From: Mansonella perstans
Taxonomy: Eukaryota > Nematoda > Chromadorea > Rhabditida > Onchocercidae
Direction of reading: 5' to 3'
Length of the DNA: 64,000 nt
NCBI GenBank assembly: GCA_037074765.1
Contig: JBAMDO010000066.1
Span: 310,001-374,000 of the forward strand
The notes beneath the pieces are model-generated. The model saw only the letters and a program-made list of their open reading frames with translations. It made no database searches and was not told the DNA's origin. The stretch's first letter is position 1. Every line of letters starts with the position of its first letter. A program made the position numbers and the translations under genes. This document shows positions 48,923 through 64,000 of this stretch, in pieces.

Positions 48923-48985
48923 TGCGTTATGATATGTTCTTTCTTTACATATCATAACGTTATATCGTTATGATATGTAAAGAAA
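48923..48985. repeat. Perfect 20-bp hairpin with an extra half-copy
   Basis: The arm at 48940-48959 (TTTCTTTACATATCATAACG) is the exact reverse complement of 48966-48985, with loop TTATAT. A further direct copy of part of the right arm (CGTTATGATATGT) sits just upstream at 48924-48936, so the same word alternates in orientation three times. Confidence 0.95.
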
Positions 48986-51900
48986 TTGGCGTTCTGAATT
49001 GGTTTTAGAAACAGAAAAAAACAGAAGAAAGAACACGAGAGAGCATAAGCGAAAAAAGTTGTATTCAGAAATTAAAGGAGGGATGTGAAAAGAGATTAAA
49101 TTAATGATTAAAATATTCGATGTCGAGTGATAAAATTTTCGTTTAAAGTTAGCAGTAGACTGAGAATCTTTTCAGTTCGATGATATTAGGATGCTGCTTA
49201 ATATCCGCATTATATAAGAAAGAAAAAAAGCAATCGAGAACTATATATATATGTGTACCAGTCTTTTTTAGCATAGTTCAAAGTTTCAGAATTACGATTT
49301 TTTCTCTAGAAAATTTCTGTAAAAAAATTTTTTCTTGCCTTTTTCATGAAAATTTTTGATGATGCCAGCAATTATGTTGTTTGTATTTCAATCCAGTTTA
49401 AAATTTAATTCTTTTAGTGTTAAAAGTAAAGAGGGAAAATATATGACAAGATGCTAGCATACATTGTCTTTTAATTAAAAATATATCTGGAAATTTTAAT
49501 TTTTGCAAATTATTTAGTAGCGGTGAAAAGAAGGACTAATATCTTAAACAATAGAAACAGCCAAGAGGAACTGAAAAATGGACAAGTTTGGTATAATTGT
49601 TTTGAGCACTTCATTTTAAACAAGAAATGATTACGTCAGTGTTAGCAAAAGCAATCCAGTTTGTTTTGAATTGATTTCGCCATGAAATACTTTGTCAAAA
49701 TGATAAATTCATAGCTTGACGAATTTGGGACAATTATAAGAAAAGGAAGATTAAAAGATTTGACAGATTTCGGCATTTTCCTTAATTGAAGATTTTTTTT
49801 TTAATTTCATGAGAGAAAAAAAGAACGGAAAAATATCTATTGGCAGTGAACATTTTCGATATAATCTTTAAAAAAACTTATTTGCAAGAAATATTCTGAA
49901 GGAGAATTACTCAGAATGTTAAAGGGGAAAATCATTCAGGAAAAAAAAGCATTCTGAATATTCCTGTCGACGAATATTGCTGAAAAACACAGAATTACCA
50001 AGAATATTTCTGCGGGAACTATCCTTCCAATATCCCAAAAATCAAAGTAAAACAACAAAATGACAAAAGGATAAGGCGAAATTATAAAGATTATTGGCAA
50101 AATGTGAAAAAAGGACTGGAAAACAAATATTTGCTTTAGATTACTGGGCTTCAAACTAGGTATAAAATAAAATATATGCAAAATGCCTTTTGCTGTTTGA
50201 ATTATTATTCCAACGAGAATTAAACGATCATTTTCGTCTTATGCTGCTCCCACTGCTATGATTACATTTTTGCACCGACTAAATCCATCATCTTTTTTCT
50301 TCTTTTCTTTCATCCCTCTTCAACATTTTCAAATCCTTCACTAAATAACAACAACAAATATTTGACAAATGATAAATTAGGCATTCCAAATTGCAATCGA
50401 TCAATAATTACTTATTGCCGTTTCGAAAAATCGACAAAAGCATAATAAATTTCGAATTAAGCCAACGGAAATTACTAAAATTTCTTTTTCATTTGCTTCA
50501 ACTTACAAATAGCAACTGACAATAATTGCTTATTATCATTTCGAAATCTTTTTTCAAAATTTGCAAACGCTTAAAAAATTTCAAACTAAATATCGCAATT
50601 TAAATGAGTAAGAATTTTTCCCTTCACTCTCTCAATTTAATTGCAAATTATAATTACTGCATATGATAAGTAAGTTCTAATTTGCATTATTATAATGACA
50701 AATAACAAACATAAACTTCGAAAACCAGTATTTAGAAGAGTTGACACTAATTTCAATAAGAGAAGGTTTACATAATATAATAATAATATAATTACTTCAA
50801 TAGAAACATAATTCAAGATGGGGGAATAGAAAATAGAAATGATTTTTCTCAGAAGAAACAATATTCATAAAAGTTCATTTTTCTAGTTCAAAAAATCGTA
50901 ATTGAAGAAATGCTATTTAATAGATGCAACTTACTTTTTTAAGCAGAAAAAACCTGAAAGTAAATGAAAACAACAAAGTTTTTCGATGACAAATCAAAAA
51001 AATCATATAAATCATATTTTTAATCATATAAATCAAAATCATTATTATCAAACTCATATAATTTTATTTATCATTTTCAGTAAATTCTAAAATTTTGAAT
51101 GTCAGACGGGAATGAATCAATGGAAGTTTGAGTAGAAAAACTAGTCTAGTCCGAAATACTATTGCTGTAATATGATAGGCAAATGCAAATTGCATATTCC
51201 ATTTTGTCTATCTATTTGAAATCTCTTCCTATTTTTTCGCTTCGTTTTTTAAGTCTGATTTCTTTTAATGACGTTATAAGTTGAACATTTTAAATTCCAC
51301 TTAAAAATGCAAGTGGCATTCAAAAAACCGTCTATAAATTGGAATTTTTTCTTAAAAAACTGTACTACGAAATGCTTTTTTTATTGTCAAAATTTAAGTG
51401 TTATCACAATATATGAAATAACCGTTTTTGTTAATTTTTTGAAATAAAATTTGAGTCATTCCAATTGATCCTTTATTGCATGATGAATTATTTGTTTGTG
51501 AAAGTTGCATTTGTGCCAAAAACAAGAAAAAAAATTAAAATGATTTTAGATTAAAATTTAAAAAAAAAACTAAAAGAGAGAGGTGAAAATGGCAAAATTG
51601 ATGAAAATAAAAAATTTAATGTTTTAGTTAAAAATTAAGCAAATTGAACAATTCACTGCATCATATCATTGCATCACAGATGTGGCAATTTGTGATTCAT
51701 CAACTGATAAGAGATGAAAAAGGCAAAAACATCAGTTAATGAGAAGAGGAAACTGAGATCTGCAGCCAATCAACTAACCAATTAATTAGTCGGTTATTAG
51801 AAAGATACGAATAATTACTAACTGTCATTGAGAGCCAAATATTGAGAAGTTCATAAGAACTTTGCAAGTATCGGAAAGTTTCGATATGTGACTAAAACGA

Positions 51901-54411
51901 TGATTTGATAATGAATAACAAATTTTAAGGGGAAAAAAGATATCTTTTAACTTTCAATCTCTTCCTCCTTCTCGCTTTGTCTGTCTTTCTCCTAAAATCA
52001 TCTCTTTTTTAATGCAAAAATATTTGAAATGTGACAATCAAAATTACTGAAACAATATACTATGGAGCTGGAGCAGCTGAAATTTTCCATCTCAGGATAT
52101 GTCAAGTTTAGTTTTCCTATCTTTATCAAATTTGTCACTGCAACGCTGCACCATGCTTATAAATTATCATTTCATTTATTTATGAAATTTAATTGCTTAT
52201 TGAAGTTAAAAAGAACAAAAAAATGGATAAGTTTTCTTCAGTCAGTAATTTGTCAAAAGCAAAGCAAATCAGTCAACCATTATTGATAAAATTAGCAGTA
52301 AATTTATGATAATACAATTCTTATACGAGTCCTTAAGTGAAAAGGAATCTTCTTTGCCAGCCTTACTTGCATCAAACGAAAAGCCTTTCATATCATCCAT
52401 TTTCCACTTCAATTTTCAATTCTATTTTAATGAAACACGTCAGCAATTTTCAATTTTTTAATGATTGACTTTGCCAACTAAAGACGATTGCAGTGCTTTC
52501 GCCCATGGAAATACAAACAAATAAAAAATAAGTGAACAAACAAACAAATAAACATAAAGAAAAAAAATTGCTGGAGGAATTTGGATCGAAGTGTTTTTGC
52601 CAAAATGATTCAAAAAAAGAGGAAAATCATAAAAACTTATTATCTTTTCGATTTATTTGCAAATAACTGACAGATTTGCTCGAACAAAATTTTCAAACGC
52701 GATAAACCAAAAAATCGAAAAAAATAAATTTAATTTCTTTTCCGTTTGCAAATACGCAAACCATGAAGAATTAAACAAGGGAAAAAATTCTCAGAATTAA
52801 AACAAGAAAAAGTAAGGGAAAAGTTTGTCATTAAGCAATTGCAAAAACGATGGGAGGAAGATTAAGGCGAAGGAATGAAAAAAAAAACTATCGGAATTAT
52901 TTTTCATTTAATTTCAATACATTTTCATTTGCTTATTATCTTCTCTCATCCTCTTTCTTCTCATCGAATTTTTTAATTTTGTTTTTTTTTCTTTGCTTTC
53001 TTTCTTTTTTTTGAATTCTTCAATTTTTTTTTATCTCTCAAAAATTGTTTTTTTCGTTTCTTCATTTTGTCGTTTTGCCATTTTTCTTTAAAAAATATAT
53101 GTAATTATTCACATTGAAATTTGCATTAAAATTTGGATATTAAATATTTATTTTTGATGAAAATAATGAGAGAATGCGTTTTATCACTTGCTTTTTCTAA
53201 AAATTTCTTCATCAAAATTTTCAAAAAGAAATTGTTTAGTATTCAGTAAATGACGAGAGAGAGAAAAAAGACTTGAATAACAATATTGATTAAATCTTAT
53301 CAGTTGCATTTTCATATTATCACAAATAAATAGAGTAAGTTAAAAAATCAGACAAATTTTAATCAGCCAAAATTTTTAAACATACTTATTATTGCACTAT
53401 TTCTCATATTGTAGAATTGAGTTCATCAATAATCATATTACATGAATAATTTTCGTTTCGTATTAAATTATTTCATTTCCTGTTTAATTCCAATTCATTT
53501 CACGTTCTTCGCATGATTGCACTTCTAAATCAAATTTGTTTCCCACAACACCTAATTGACTCATAGAAAATTACAGCTTAATTTAGAAAATGCGATAATG
53601 AAATGCAAATCGAATTCTTTTGTTACATTTTTTTCGTCTATTAATTTTATTATCGAACACAGTTACCAAGCATTATTAAATTTTATCATCGAACATCATA
53701 ATTTATCCATTCTCTTAATTATAATCTTAGCAATCCTTTTTTCCTTAACAAATTTTAAATACATCGTCGATTTTCAATTCAAATTTAAGTTTTTTTCATT
53801 GTTGTTTCATTGCAAACATCACATAATCCTTTTTGTCGAAAAGCAATCGATAGAAATTGATTTAAAATTCTAATTTTTAACTTTTTCTTATTGATATGGC
53901 TGTTAATCTGTTATGGTCAAGATCATTTCATGTATATTTATAAAATCAATTCATTGGTTTCGTGATGAAGTAAAAATTTTTCAAATATTTTTACAATTAA
54001 ATTCATTATAGATATCTTTCAAATTTAATTTCATCCAGCAGGCATTTACCCGATTGTTTAATGAAGTACATCCATTTATGATTAATGGATAAAGTAGCAT
54101 ATTCTGAATAATGATTTCAAATGAATGGTAATCTAGTAATGATTTCATTAGATATAACTTCTTAGTGAGATTCATGATATGTAAGCTAATAAATATTTGA
54201 TATGCGGCTAATGCATTATATCCAATATTATTTTTTCTGGTTTGTTTAATAATCAAACTGTAATAATATTGCATTCATCAAATTGGCCGTAAATTTATTG
54301 AATATACTTACCATAAATTTATTGAATACATAGCATATAGTAATTAACTGGAGGTGCTGAATTCTTGAAATGGTAGAAAATGTAAACTTTTTAAATAATA
54401 AATTGAAAGTG
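48986..54411. other. Gene-free stretch of 5.4 kb
   Basis: This AT-rich spacer lies between the potassium channel 5' region and the transporter 3' end. It includes a T/C-rich tract around 52930-53070. No supported exon was found. Frames at 49936-50181, 53556-53873 and 53981-54274 are low in complexity and match nothing. Confidence 0.55.
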
Positions 54412-57400
54412 TCATTTTTTGCTTTCCAGTAAACGATGAATTTCTTCCGGACTACGATTACGAGTTTCCGGCATGTAAAGATAGAAGCAAAAGGTTGTAA
54501 CGGTTAAAGGAATGATGAAAAGCAGAAAACTGAGAGAGCCAACTAATTCCTGCAATGGTAGGTATATAACTGGACACAAGAAACAGGTGATATATTGTGC
54601 CGAAATGGCCAGTGATTGTACTTGAACACGACAATGCGGTTCGGCTAATTCGGTAGCAATAAACCATGCAACTGGACCAATACCAATACTGGAAAAAAAT
54701 TGAAAGAAATGAAATACTGAAACTTTCAAATTTTTAATCTGTATAAATTTTAATTGCAAATAATGCTAAAAAATTGATGCATCAATTGATTTGATCAAAC
54801 TTACGGATTGAAAAGTCGACATTATGATATCATAATTAAAATTATGATTTTAAATGTTAAAACAATCATAGTGATAATGATAACACTTGATTTTGAGACC
54901 ATAGGATAGTAGGAATTCAGTGCTTAAGATAAGCATAGTGAATTTATCTTGAAGTCTTAAACTATTAGTCTATTAATGTTTATCATTTTCTATTACATAT
55001 AGAAAAATATAAACCTAAAAAGGAATAGAAATAATGCAAACAGAAATAAAAAGCAATAGCCAAGCCAAGAGTAGTGATACTGGCCAAAGGTCCAGACCAA
55101 TAACATCATTCCCGTATTTATCAACGTTAAACTAATCAAACTTCCAAGCAGCAAAAAACGGCGTCCAATCTAAAAACTTTTTTCCGTCCAATCTTTTTTT
55201 AAAAAGAAAAAACAAAAAGAAAAGGAAACACTTTTTATTGATTAATTTAAAATATTTTAAAAGAAATGCTTGACAATTAAAATACTTTTACCATCAATGA
55301 AAACAAAATGCAAAATTAATTATTTGTATCTTATTATTTATATTTCTTTATTATTTATATTTCTATTTTATTATTTATATTAATTATTTATATTTCTTAT
55401 TCCAATTAGTTGTTGAAATAGTTGCAAAAAAAGTAAAAATTTATTTCGCTTTTGCCAAAAAAGTAAGAATTTATAACTTAATTAAAATATATAATTTTTT
55501 TTTAAAACTAATCTTATCAATGGTGATAGCCTGAATAAGAATTCCAGTGGTAGCAGACAGTCCCGCAAGACAATTTGCCAGTGATGCCTTAGTTGGTGTG
55601 AAACCAATAGAGCCAAGAAGAGCTGTACCAAAGAATGTCATTGCCATTACACCACTAAGACTTACCGCACAGTTCAAAAGTACTGAGAGAAACAGCGCTC
55701 GACGAGTTGCCCTAAAATACAATTATTATTTTGTTTTGATTTGTATCATCAATTATACGAATTCATGAAAAACTATCTTGAATCTCTTAAAAAACCCAAT
55801 CGATTTTGCTATACTTTAATATTATGATTTCTTTGAATCCTTCCTAACACTTAGTATAATCAATAGGATATAACCATCATATCCAATATTTCTTTTTTTT
55901 TTTAAATTCTATAAAGTTTTAATCTATTCAAATGTTATCACAAAATGCTTCCTAATTAGTAACAGAATGCATTCTTTTTTTCCAAACAAATATTACAATA
56001 ATACATGAATGATTCACTGGTAATTTTAAGTAAGAATATAACTTATCGCATTTCAACTATCAAATTAACTGAAGATTAAAGGTAGATTCATAAATTAATA
56101 GAAATGACCTGTTATACCAAAGTTTCATCCAATTAGTGATACCATTTATTTGACTTTCCTCATTTCTTTGTTGCATCATCAAACTTTCAATTTGTTCAAT
56201 TAATTGACTATCATTTTTCCCACCGTTGTAAAACCGAATCGATTTCTTTGCCGAATTTTCATCCATTCGTTTCAAGAAATATAATGGACTTTCATGAAGG
56301 ATGAAAACTGCATAGCACACAAGCATCATGCATGGAACCATTTCCACATAATAACCGTAAGGCCATAAATTTTTTGTGCCAAAAATTTGTGGCAAACCAA
56401 TCATTGACGCCAGCAAAGCACCAATATTAGCCGACAGACCAGTCAATGTACCCATTAAGCCACGAAAACAAACTGTAAAAAATAGACGAAATTAATTTGG
56501 GAATAAAAAATTAATGAATTAAATAGTTTATAAGATAGAGTTTACCAGTTCATTTACATTAAATGATGTTTAAATAATAGCGAAACATGATACCTAGAAA
56601 ATATTAATGGCTTCAAATTTTTCAATCTTCTAACAAATGTACTTTGTAAAGTATATATGTATATATGTGTTTTAATTTCTAAAATTCTAGAACAAAAAAC
56701 AAAGTTTTTTGCTGTTTTGAAATGTACAAAATGACTTTATGAAAAATAAAATTGACCGAGAAATCGAATGAAATTTAAGCAAAAAATTGGGAGAATCATT
56801 CTCCAATAAACTTTGAAAACAACATTTACAGTATTCAAGAGAGATTTTCTTCTTTGAAAAAGAATTCAATTTTGATCAATAAACTGATATATAATTACTA
56901 TGTGCATTTGTTGCAAATTTCAAAATCTAAAAAACAATAATGTAATGTGTTACTTGTAAATATATCATTAATTAAACAATATAATTCAATTTTGGAAATA
57001 ATTCCATAAGTAACTTGAATTTAATTACCTGGACTAATCTCAGTTAAGAACACACTTTGTACTGTAGTGCACATTCCAATTAAAATCCCAACAACTAATC
57101 GTGAAAAAATGAATAATTCCGCCATGTTTGTACAGTGTGATAAAGGTGAAAAGAAAACAGCAATAATCATTAACTAGAATTAATAATTTTACAGAAGAGA
57201 TTTACTGGCAGAAATTTTAGATAAAAAAACTTTATTAATGATTTTTACAAAAAATACTATATCGCAAAAAAAAATTTTATTCAAAGTTTAATTTACCAAA
57301 AATCAAAAAGTATTTTTCATGAAATAACGAAAATGAATTAAAATGAGCACTTTATGAGATGCTAAATTAATATTTGACCATCAATATTGTCAAATGATTG

Positions 57401-58618
57401 GTGACAGATGAATAATGTAGTTTAAAATTATTTATATCTGTAAATGATTTACAAAAAAAAGAATTCGGAAATGCCTTATTTTTCCAAAGGCACATCTATA
57501 ATGTATTAAATGAATGTGTATGCAATCCATTAGTTTTCGTTAAATTTTAATAACAAAGTTTTATTTTTCATTTCTGTTAATTATGTATTCCAATTGAGTG
57601 ATTCCAGAATATTTTAAAACCAGGCAAATATTTTATTTTTTGAAATCTTTCGAAATTCACTACGTTCGGAGGTTGTAGTAAAACTAGAAAAAATTAAACT
57701 AACAATTCCAATGATCATAAATGACCGTCGAGAACCAATACGATTCATTACCGGTGGTATTATTATCGCACCAACAGTAGTCCCAACGAATAAAATGCCA
57801 ACAATGAACGACCAAACTAATCGTAGCGATACTTTGGAAAATTTTATACCATAACGACTACAATGATAACAGATATGAAAATAATATCGCAAGAAATAAT
57901 TTCCAATTTGACAAATCCAATTTAATAAATGTTTTGATTTTTGCAAAGATCAAATTGAATAATGTAAATTCTTAATGATGTGATGCAAAGATTGATTTGA
58001 CAAATTTATTATAATTAACTGTAAATAACTTTTAGCTATTTTGATATTGATGACTTAAGTATCATTTTCAGGTAATTAACTTCAAGGCGGATAATTGGGC
58101 AGGACAACTTGTAATCATTTCCGGATATGTTCTTTTGAATGAAATAAGTATTCTTGCTCTCTGGTGGTGGCTAATTTCTTGGTGGGTAATTTTGACAGCT
58201 TTTGTTTAAATGATTTAAATTTAAAGCATTTAAAGCTTAAATTTTAAAGAGATACTAATTTTTCGAAACTGTTTTCAAATGGTTAGCTGATTACTCTATC
58301 GGACATGGCGAAATATTGTACTAATTTTGCCAATGACTTCCTCCCTTAACAAAACTAAAATTTTAAAAAATTGCCAGTTTTAAGTTTAAAACAACAAGCT
58401 TCATTTAATTCTTCAATAGTGGTTAACAGCTCGCAATTTTGTTTTAATGGCAAATTGTTTAAAAAAAAGGTCACATACCTTTCTAAAGATTGTGCAATAG
58501 ATTCTTGCAGCGGTTGAGCCATCGGATTAATAATTGATACTTGAAAACCAAAATTAAAGCCACCTCCAAGTGCCACAAAAATTCCAGAGATGAGAAGTTT
58601 TGCTGTTGGAAATTGCAT
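54412..58618 (-). CDS. SLC2/GLUT-like major facilitator transporter
   Basis: Seven exons: 58618-58479, 57857-57704, 57173-57029, 56472-56109, 55711-55513, 55169-55015 and 54688-54412, giving 477 residues with about 12 helices. Family landmarks in order: GGGFNFGFQVSIIN (TM1), MNRIGSRRS loop, LTEISPVCFRG, NLWPYG, HESPLYFL, DKIGRRFLLLG, GIGPVAWFIATEL (TM10) and MPETRNRSPEEI. This order and spacing fit the SLC2 hexose-transporter family. However, the residues that contact glucose in GLUT1 differ: Q161 is G, Q282 and Q283 are V and S, and N288 is M. The TM10 PxPW motif is PVAW. The substrate may therefore not be a hexose. The junction after exon 5 needs a donor reading ATTAGT instead of GTTAGT; all other junctions are normal. 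A TTCCAG acceptor one base before the ATG may be a trans-splice site. Confidence 0.88.
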
Positions 58619-60893
58619 GCTGGAACTAGAATTCTAGAAGTCAGGTTCACTAATATAATTGAAATATCGATATTTTGCCCAGAATTTAAATTACTTTGAT
58701 GATAAAACAAAAAATTTAGATAAAAGAAAAAAAGAAACTGGTATAAATCTTTTACCATTAACTGCTGAAAATTAATGAAATTTAAACAATTAAATTGAAA
58801 TTAGATTGAAATTTGAGCAATTTAATTATAATTAATTTTGGAAGGATGGACAACATGAGCAACAATTGAGCAGCGTTAAAAAATCATGAAATCAAATTTT
58901 TTCTGTGAAAACAAAATAATGAGTGAAAATTTTAAAAAAATGCTGTAATTTTGACTAAAAGCTAAAAGTAGTCCGTTCGGTGGAGAAAAATTTTTCGCTA
59001 TAAATTTTTTTGAATAATTAAGACAAAGTGAAATGAATAGAAAAGATTGAAAGTAAACAAAACCAAATACGCATTTGCAAAAAGATTAAAAATTAAAATT
59101 TTTTGTTAATTTCTAAATTTATACTAGCAGTAAAAGAAAACACTTAAGTGAATTGATGGTTTACTCTACACGAAATCCACTAAGAGAGATAAATTTAAAA
59201 AGACGGAATTTTCGTAAGAAAATTAAAATCTTCAAGTAGCTCTTAGCGAAATAAGCCAACTTTTGTTTCTGAATCATTTTATGTGTTTGTGAAAGCATTT
59301 GAAGGAACAAAACTTAGAAAGTTCACTGAAAAAATTAACTTAAATTTAAAGAATGAAAAAACTTGCAAATTAAGTAAAATGATAGCAGCTAACATATAAA
59401 ATTGCTGTTAATTTTGCCAGTAATTAACAACCAATCATATACATCACTTTTTATAAATTATTTACATTTAGAAATTTTAAATCCAAGAATCAATGACCTT
59501 TTTTAAAAAAAAAGATGAAAATGGAGATGGCTTAGCGAAAAAAAAGTGCTGAAAAAAGAGCAAAATAAAAAGAATTTAGAATTATTATATCGTAATTGTC
59601 AATGATTAAATTCCAAATTTTCATTAAAATTACAATTTTTTGAAATATTTTAGATGAAAAATTGAAAAAAAGAAAAAGGTTGAAATGACAGCGGATGAAT
59701 TGAAAAGTGAATTAAAGAAAGTGCTTGGTATAAATTATTCGCATATCATCGGAATAAACGATCACTTTTTCACAGTAAAGATAAGAGGGAAGTGATGAGT
59801 AAAAAAGGCTAACACAGATCTGAAGAACTGATAAAATGATATTATACTGGTATACCATAATCCTGTACGAGATATTAAACATTATTTTTTCTTTTACCGA
59901 TTTTTTTTCATTTTTATCTGGAAAAGCAAATTTATAACACGGTTTATTAATTATATTTCCTTTTTTCCCGCATTGATGAATAATATTTTTTTTTATGCAC
60001 TTATATCACTGTAAAAAATAAACGGATAAATTAGTAGCTAACATCCATGACTGATACCAGAATTAGTATATCGAAAATAATGCAACGCGTTTCGTTGACT
60101 TTTGAATCCTTTGATGCCTTACCTTGGAAGTTTATTACTTATTGATAAAGCCAAATGAGAAAAAGAGAAGCCTACTTAAATGCTAACCGATGGCTTATTG
60201 TACCATTGATACAATACTGCGACTTATAAAACTTCTAGCCATAATTCATTGTGCGTAGAAATTCAAGTTACTAATCATTTTACTGAATTACATCAATAAA
60301 GTGACAAATTAACAGTAACAAATAATAATGAAATTATAAAAATACCATTTCGCAAATCATTTATCATTTTCATGACAACAACGTTAACTCTCTAGTAGCA
60401 TTCACCACTCCTGGATATTGAAGTTTTCTTTTTCTTGATTTTAAACAATGTTAGCTCATGGATCGCCGTGCTGTTAGTGTTATTTCCTTGACGATGATAT
60501 AAAATCCAGATCAGGAGAGGAAGAGAGAGGGAAAAATTGGACATTGTTTTTGAAATGTATTGGACAAAATCTTCTAACCAAATTAGAGAATATTTTCGTT
60601 CTCTCTTTTTCCCAACTCACGACAAATATGTTTTGCTAAAAGACTACAACAAGTGGTTCAAACCGAAAATTTTTTGTAAATCATTATACTGAATTTCATT
60701 AAAGAAAAAGATTAAATAAGTCGTCTATTTACAGAAGCGGATTCTCGGAAATATCCGGAATATAACCCAATAAGAATGGATTCAATGGTTCCATGGAAAA
60801 TAAAATTCACAACTGCAACATTGAAACAAATGTCTTGCAACAAAATAATTAAACAGCGATGACAAAGTCAGCTCAGATTTTTACATCCTCAGA
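58619..60893. other. Spacer between transporter and AFG2 gene
   Basis: This stretch is AT-rich and holds no supported multi-exon gene. The only notable frame is a 36-codon one at 59685-59795 (+), listed separately. Confidence 0.5.
59685..59795 (+). CDS. Doubtful 36-codon open frame
   Basis: The frame starts MTADELKSELKKVLGINYSH and ends VKIRGK before TGA. It has an amphipathic-helix look and a composition less skewed to N, F and I than random frames here. A GT donor (AAGTGATG) lies at its end, so it could be a first exon, but no matching downstream exon was found on the + strand. No family could be assigned, and chance is a real possibility. Confidence 0.15.
   Translation: MTADELKSELKKVLGINYSHIIGINDHFFTVKIRGK

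Positions 60894-64000
<3,107 letters not shown>

Overview
The window is eukaryotic and almost certainly from a nematode. The DNA is very AT-rich. Genes are split into short exons with GT-AG introns whose acceptors read TTTCAG or TTTTAG. Several first exons sit just behind a TTTTTCAG-type site with no upstream coding exon, as expected for spliced-leader trans-splicing. The families also fit: a cys-loop receptor, an FMRFamide-type GPCR, a bestrophin and a TWIK-like potassium channel. The base composition suggests a filarial or other spirurid worm, but this is inference. Gene models were built by hand by matching splice sites, phase and family alignment. Exon coordinates are given in each entry.

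Layout. At 10-619 (+) is the 3' end of a cys-loop ligand-gated ion channel. At 1869-4735 (-) is eIF4A-III, the exon-junction-complex helicase. Divergent from it at 5410-7641 (+) is an unrecognised 138-residue protein, followed about 320 bp later by a complete kaptin (KPTN) homologue at 7961-10210 (+). These two may form an operon. At 14824-17699 (+) is a rhodopsin-family neuropeptide-type GPCR, convergent with a short, divergent bestrophin at 19439-21850 (-). An inverted copy of the GPCR's 3' end lies in the spacer between them. RCE1 (CAAX prenyl protease 2) is at 24481-27155 (-), and KLHDC3 (Cul2 substrate receptor) is at 30245-34446 (-). A long gene-poor stretch, 34.4-45.2 kb, holds an intact solo LTR with a target-site duplication at 37595-38139 and a large (AAT)n microsatellite. 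Then come a TWIK-like two-pore potassium channel at 45212-48232 (-), a 6 kb gene-free stretch with two perfect hairpins, an SLC2/GLUT-like transporter at 54412-58618 (-), and the 3' two-thirds of an AFG2/SPATA5-type AAA ATPase at 60894-64000 (-).

There is no single gene system here. The genes are mostly housekeeping (mRNA surveillance, prenyl-protein processing, ribosome maturation, protein turnover, TORC1-related kaptin) mixed with membrane excitability genes. The points most worth checking are: the AFG2 protein with a degenerate first ATPase domain; the GLUT-like carrier lacking its sugar-contact glutamines and carrying an intron with an AT donor; the GC-AG intron in KLHDC3; the inverted GPCR tail duplication; the solo LTR; and kaptin in a nematode.
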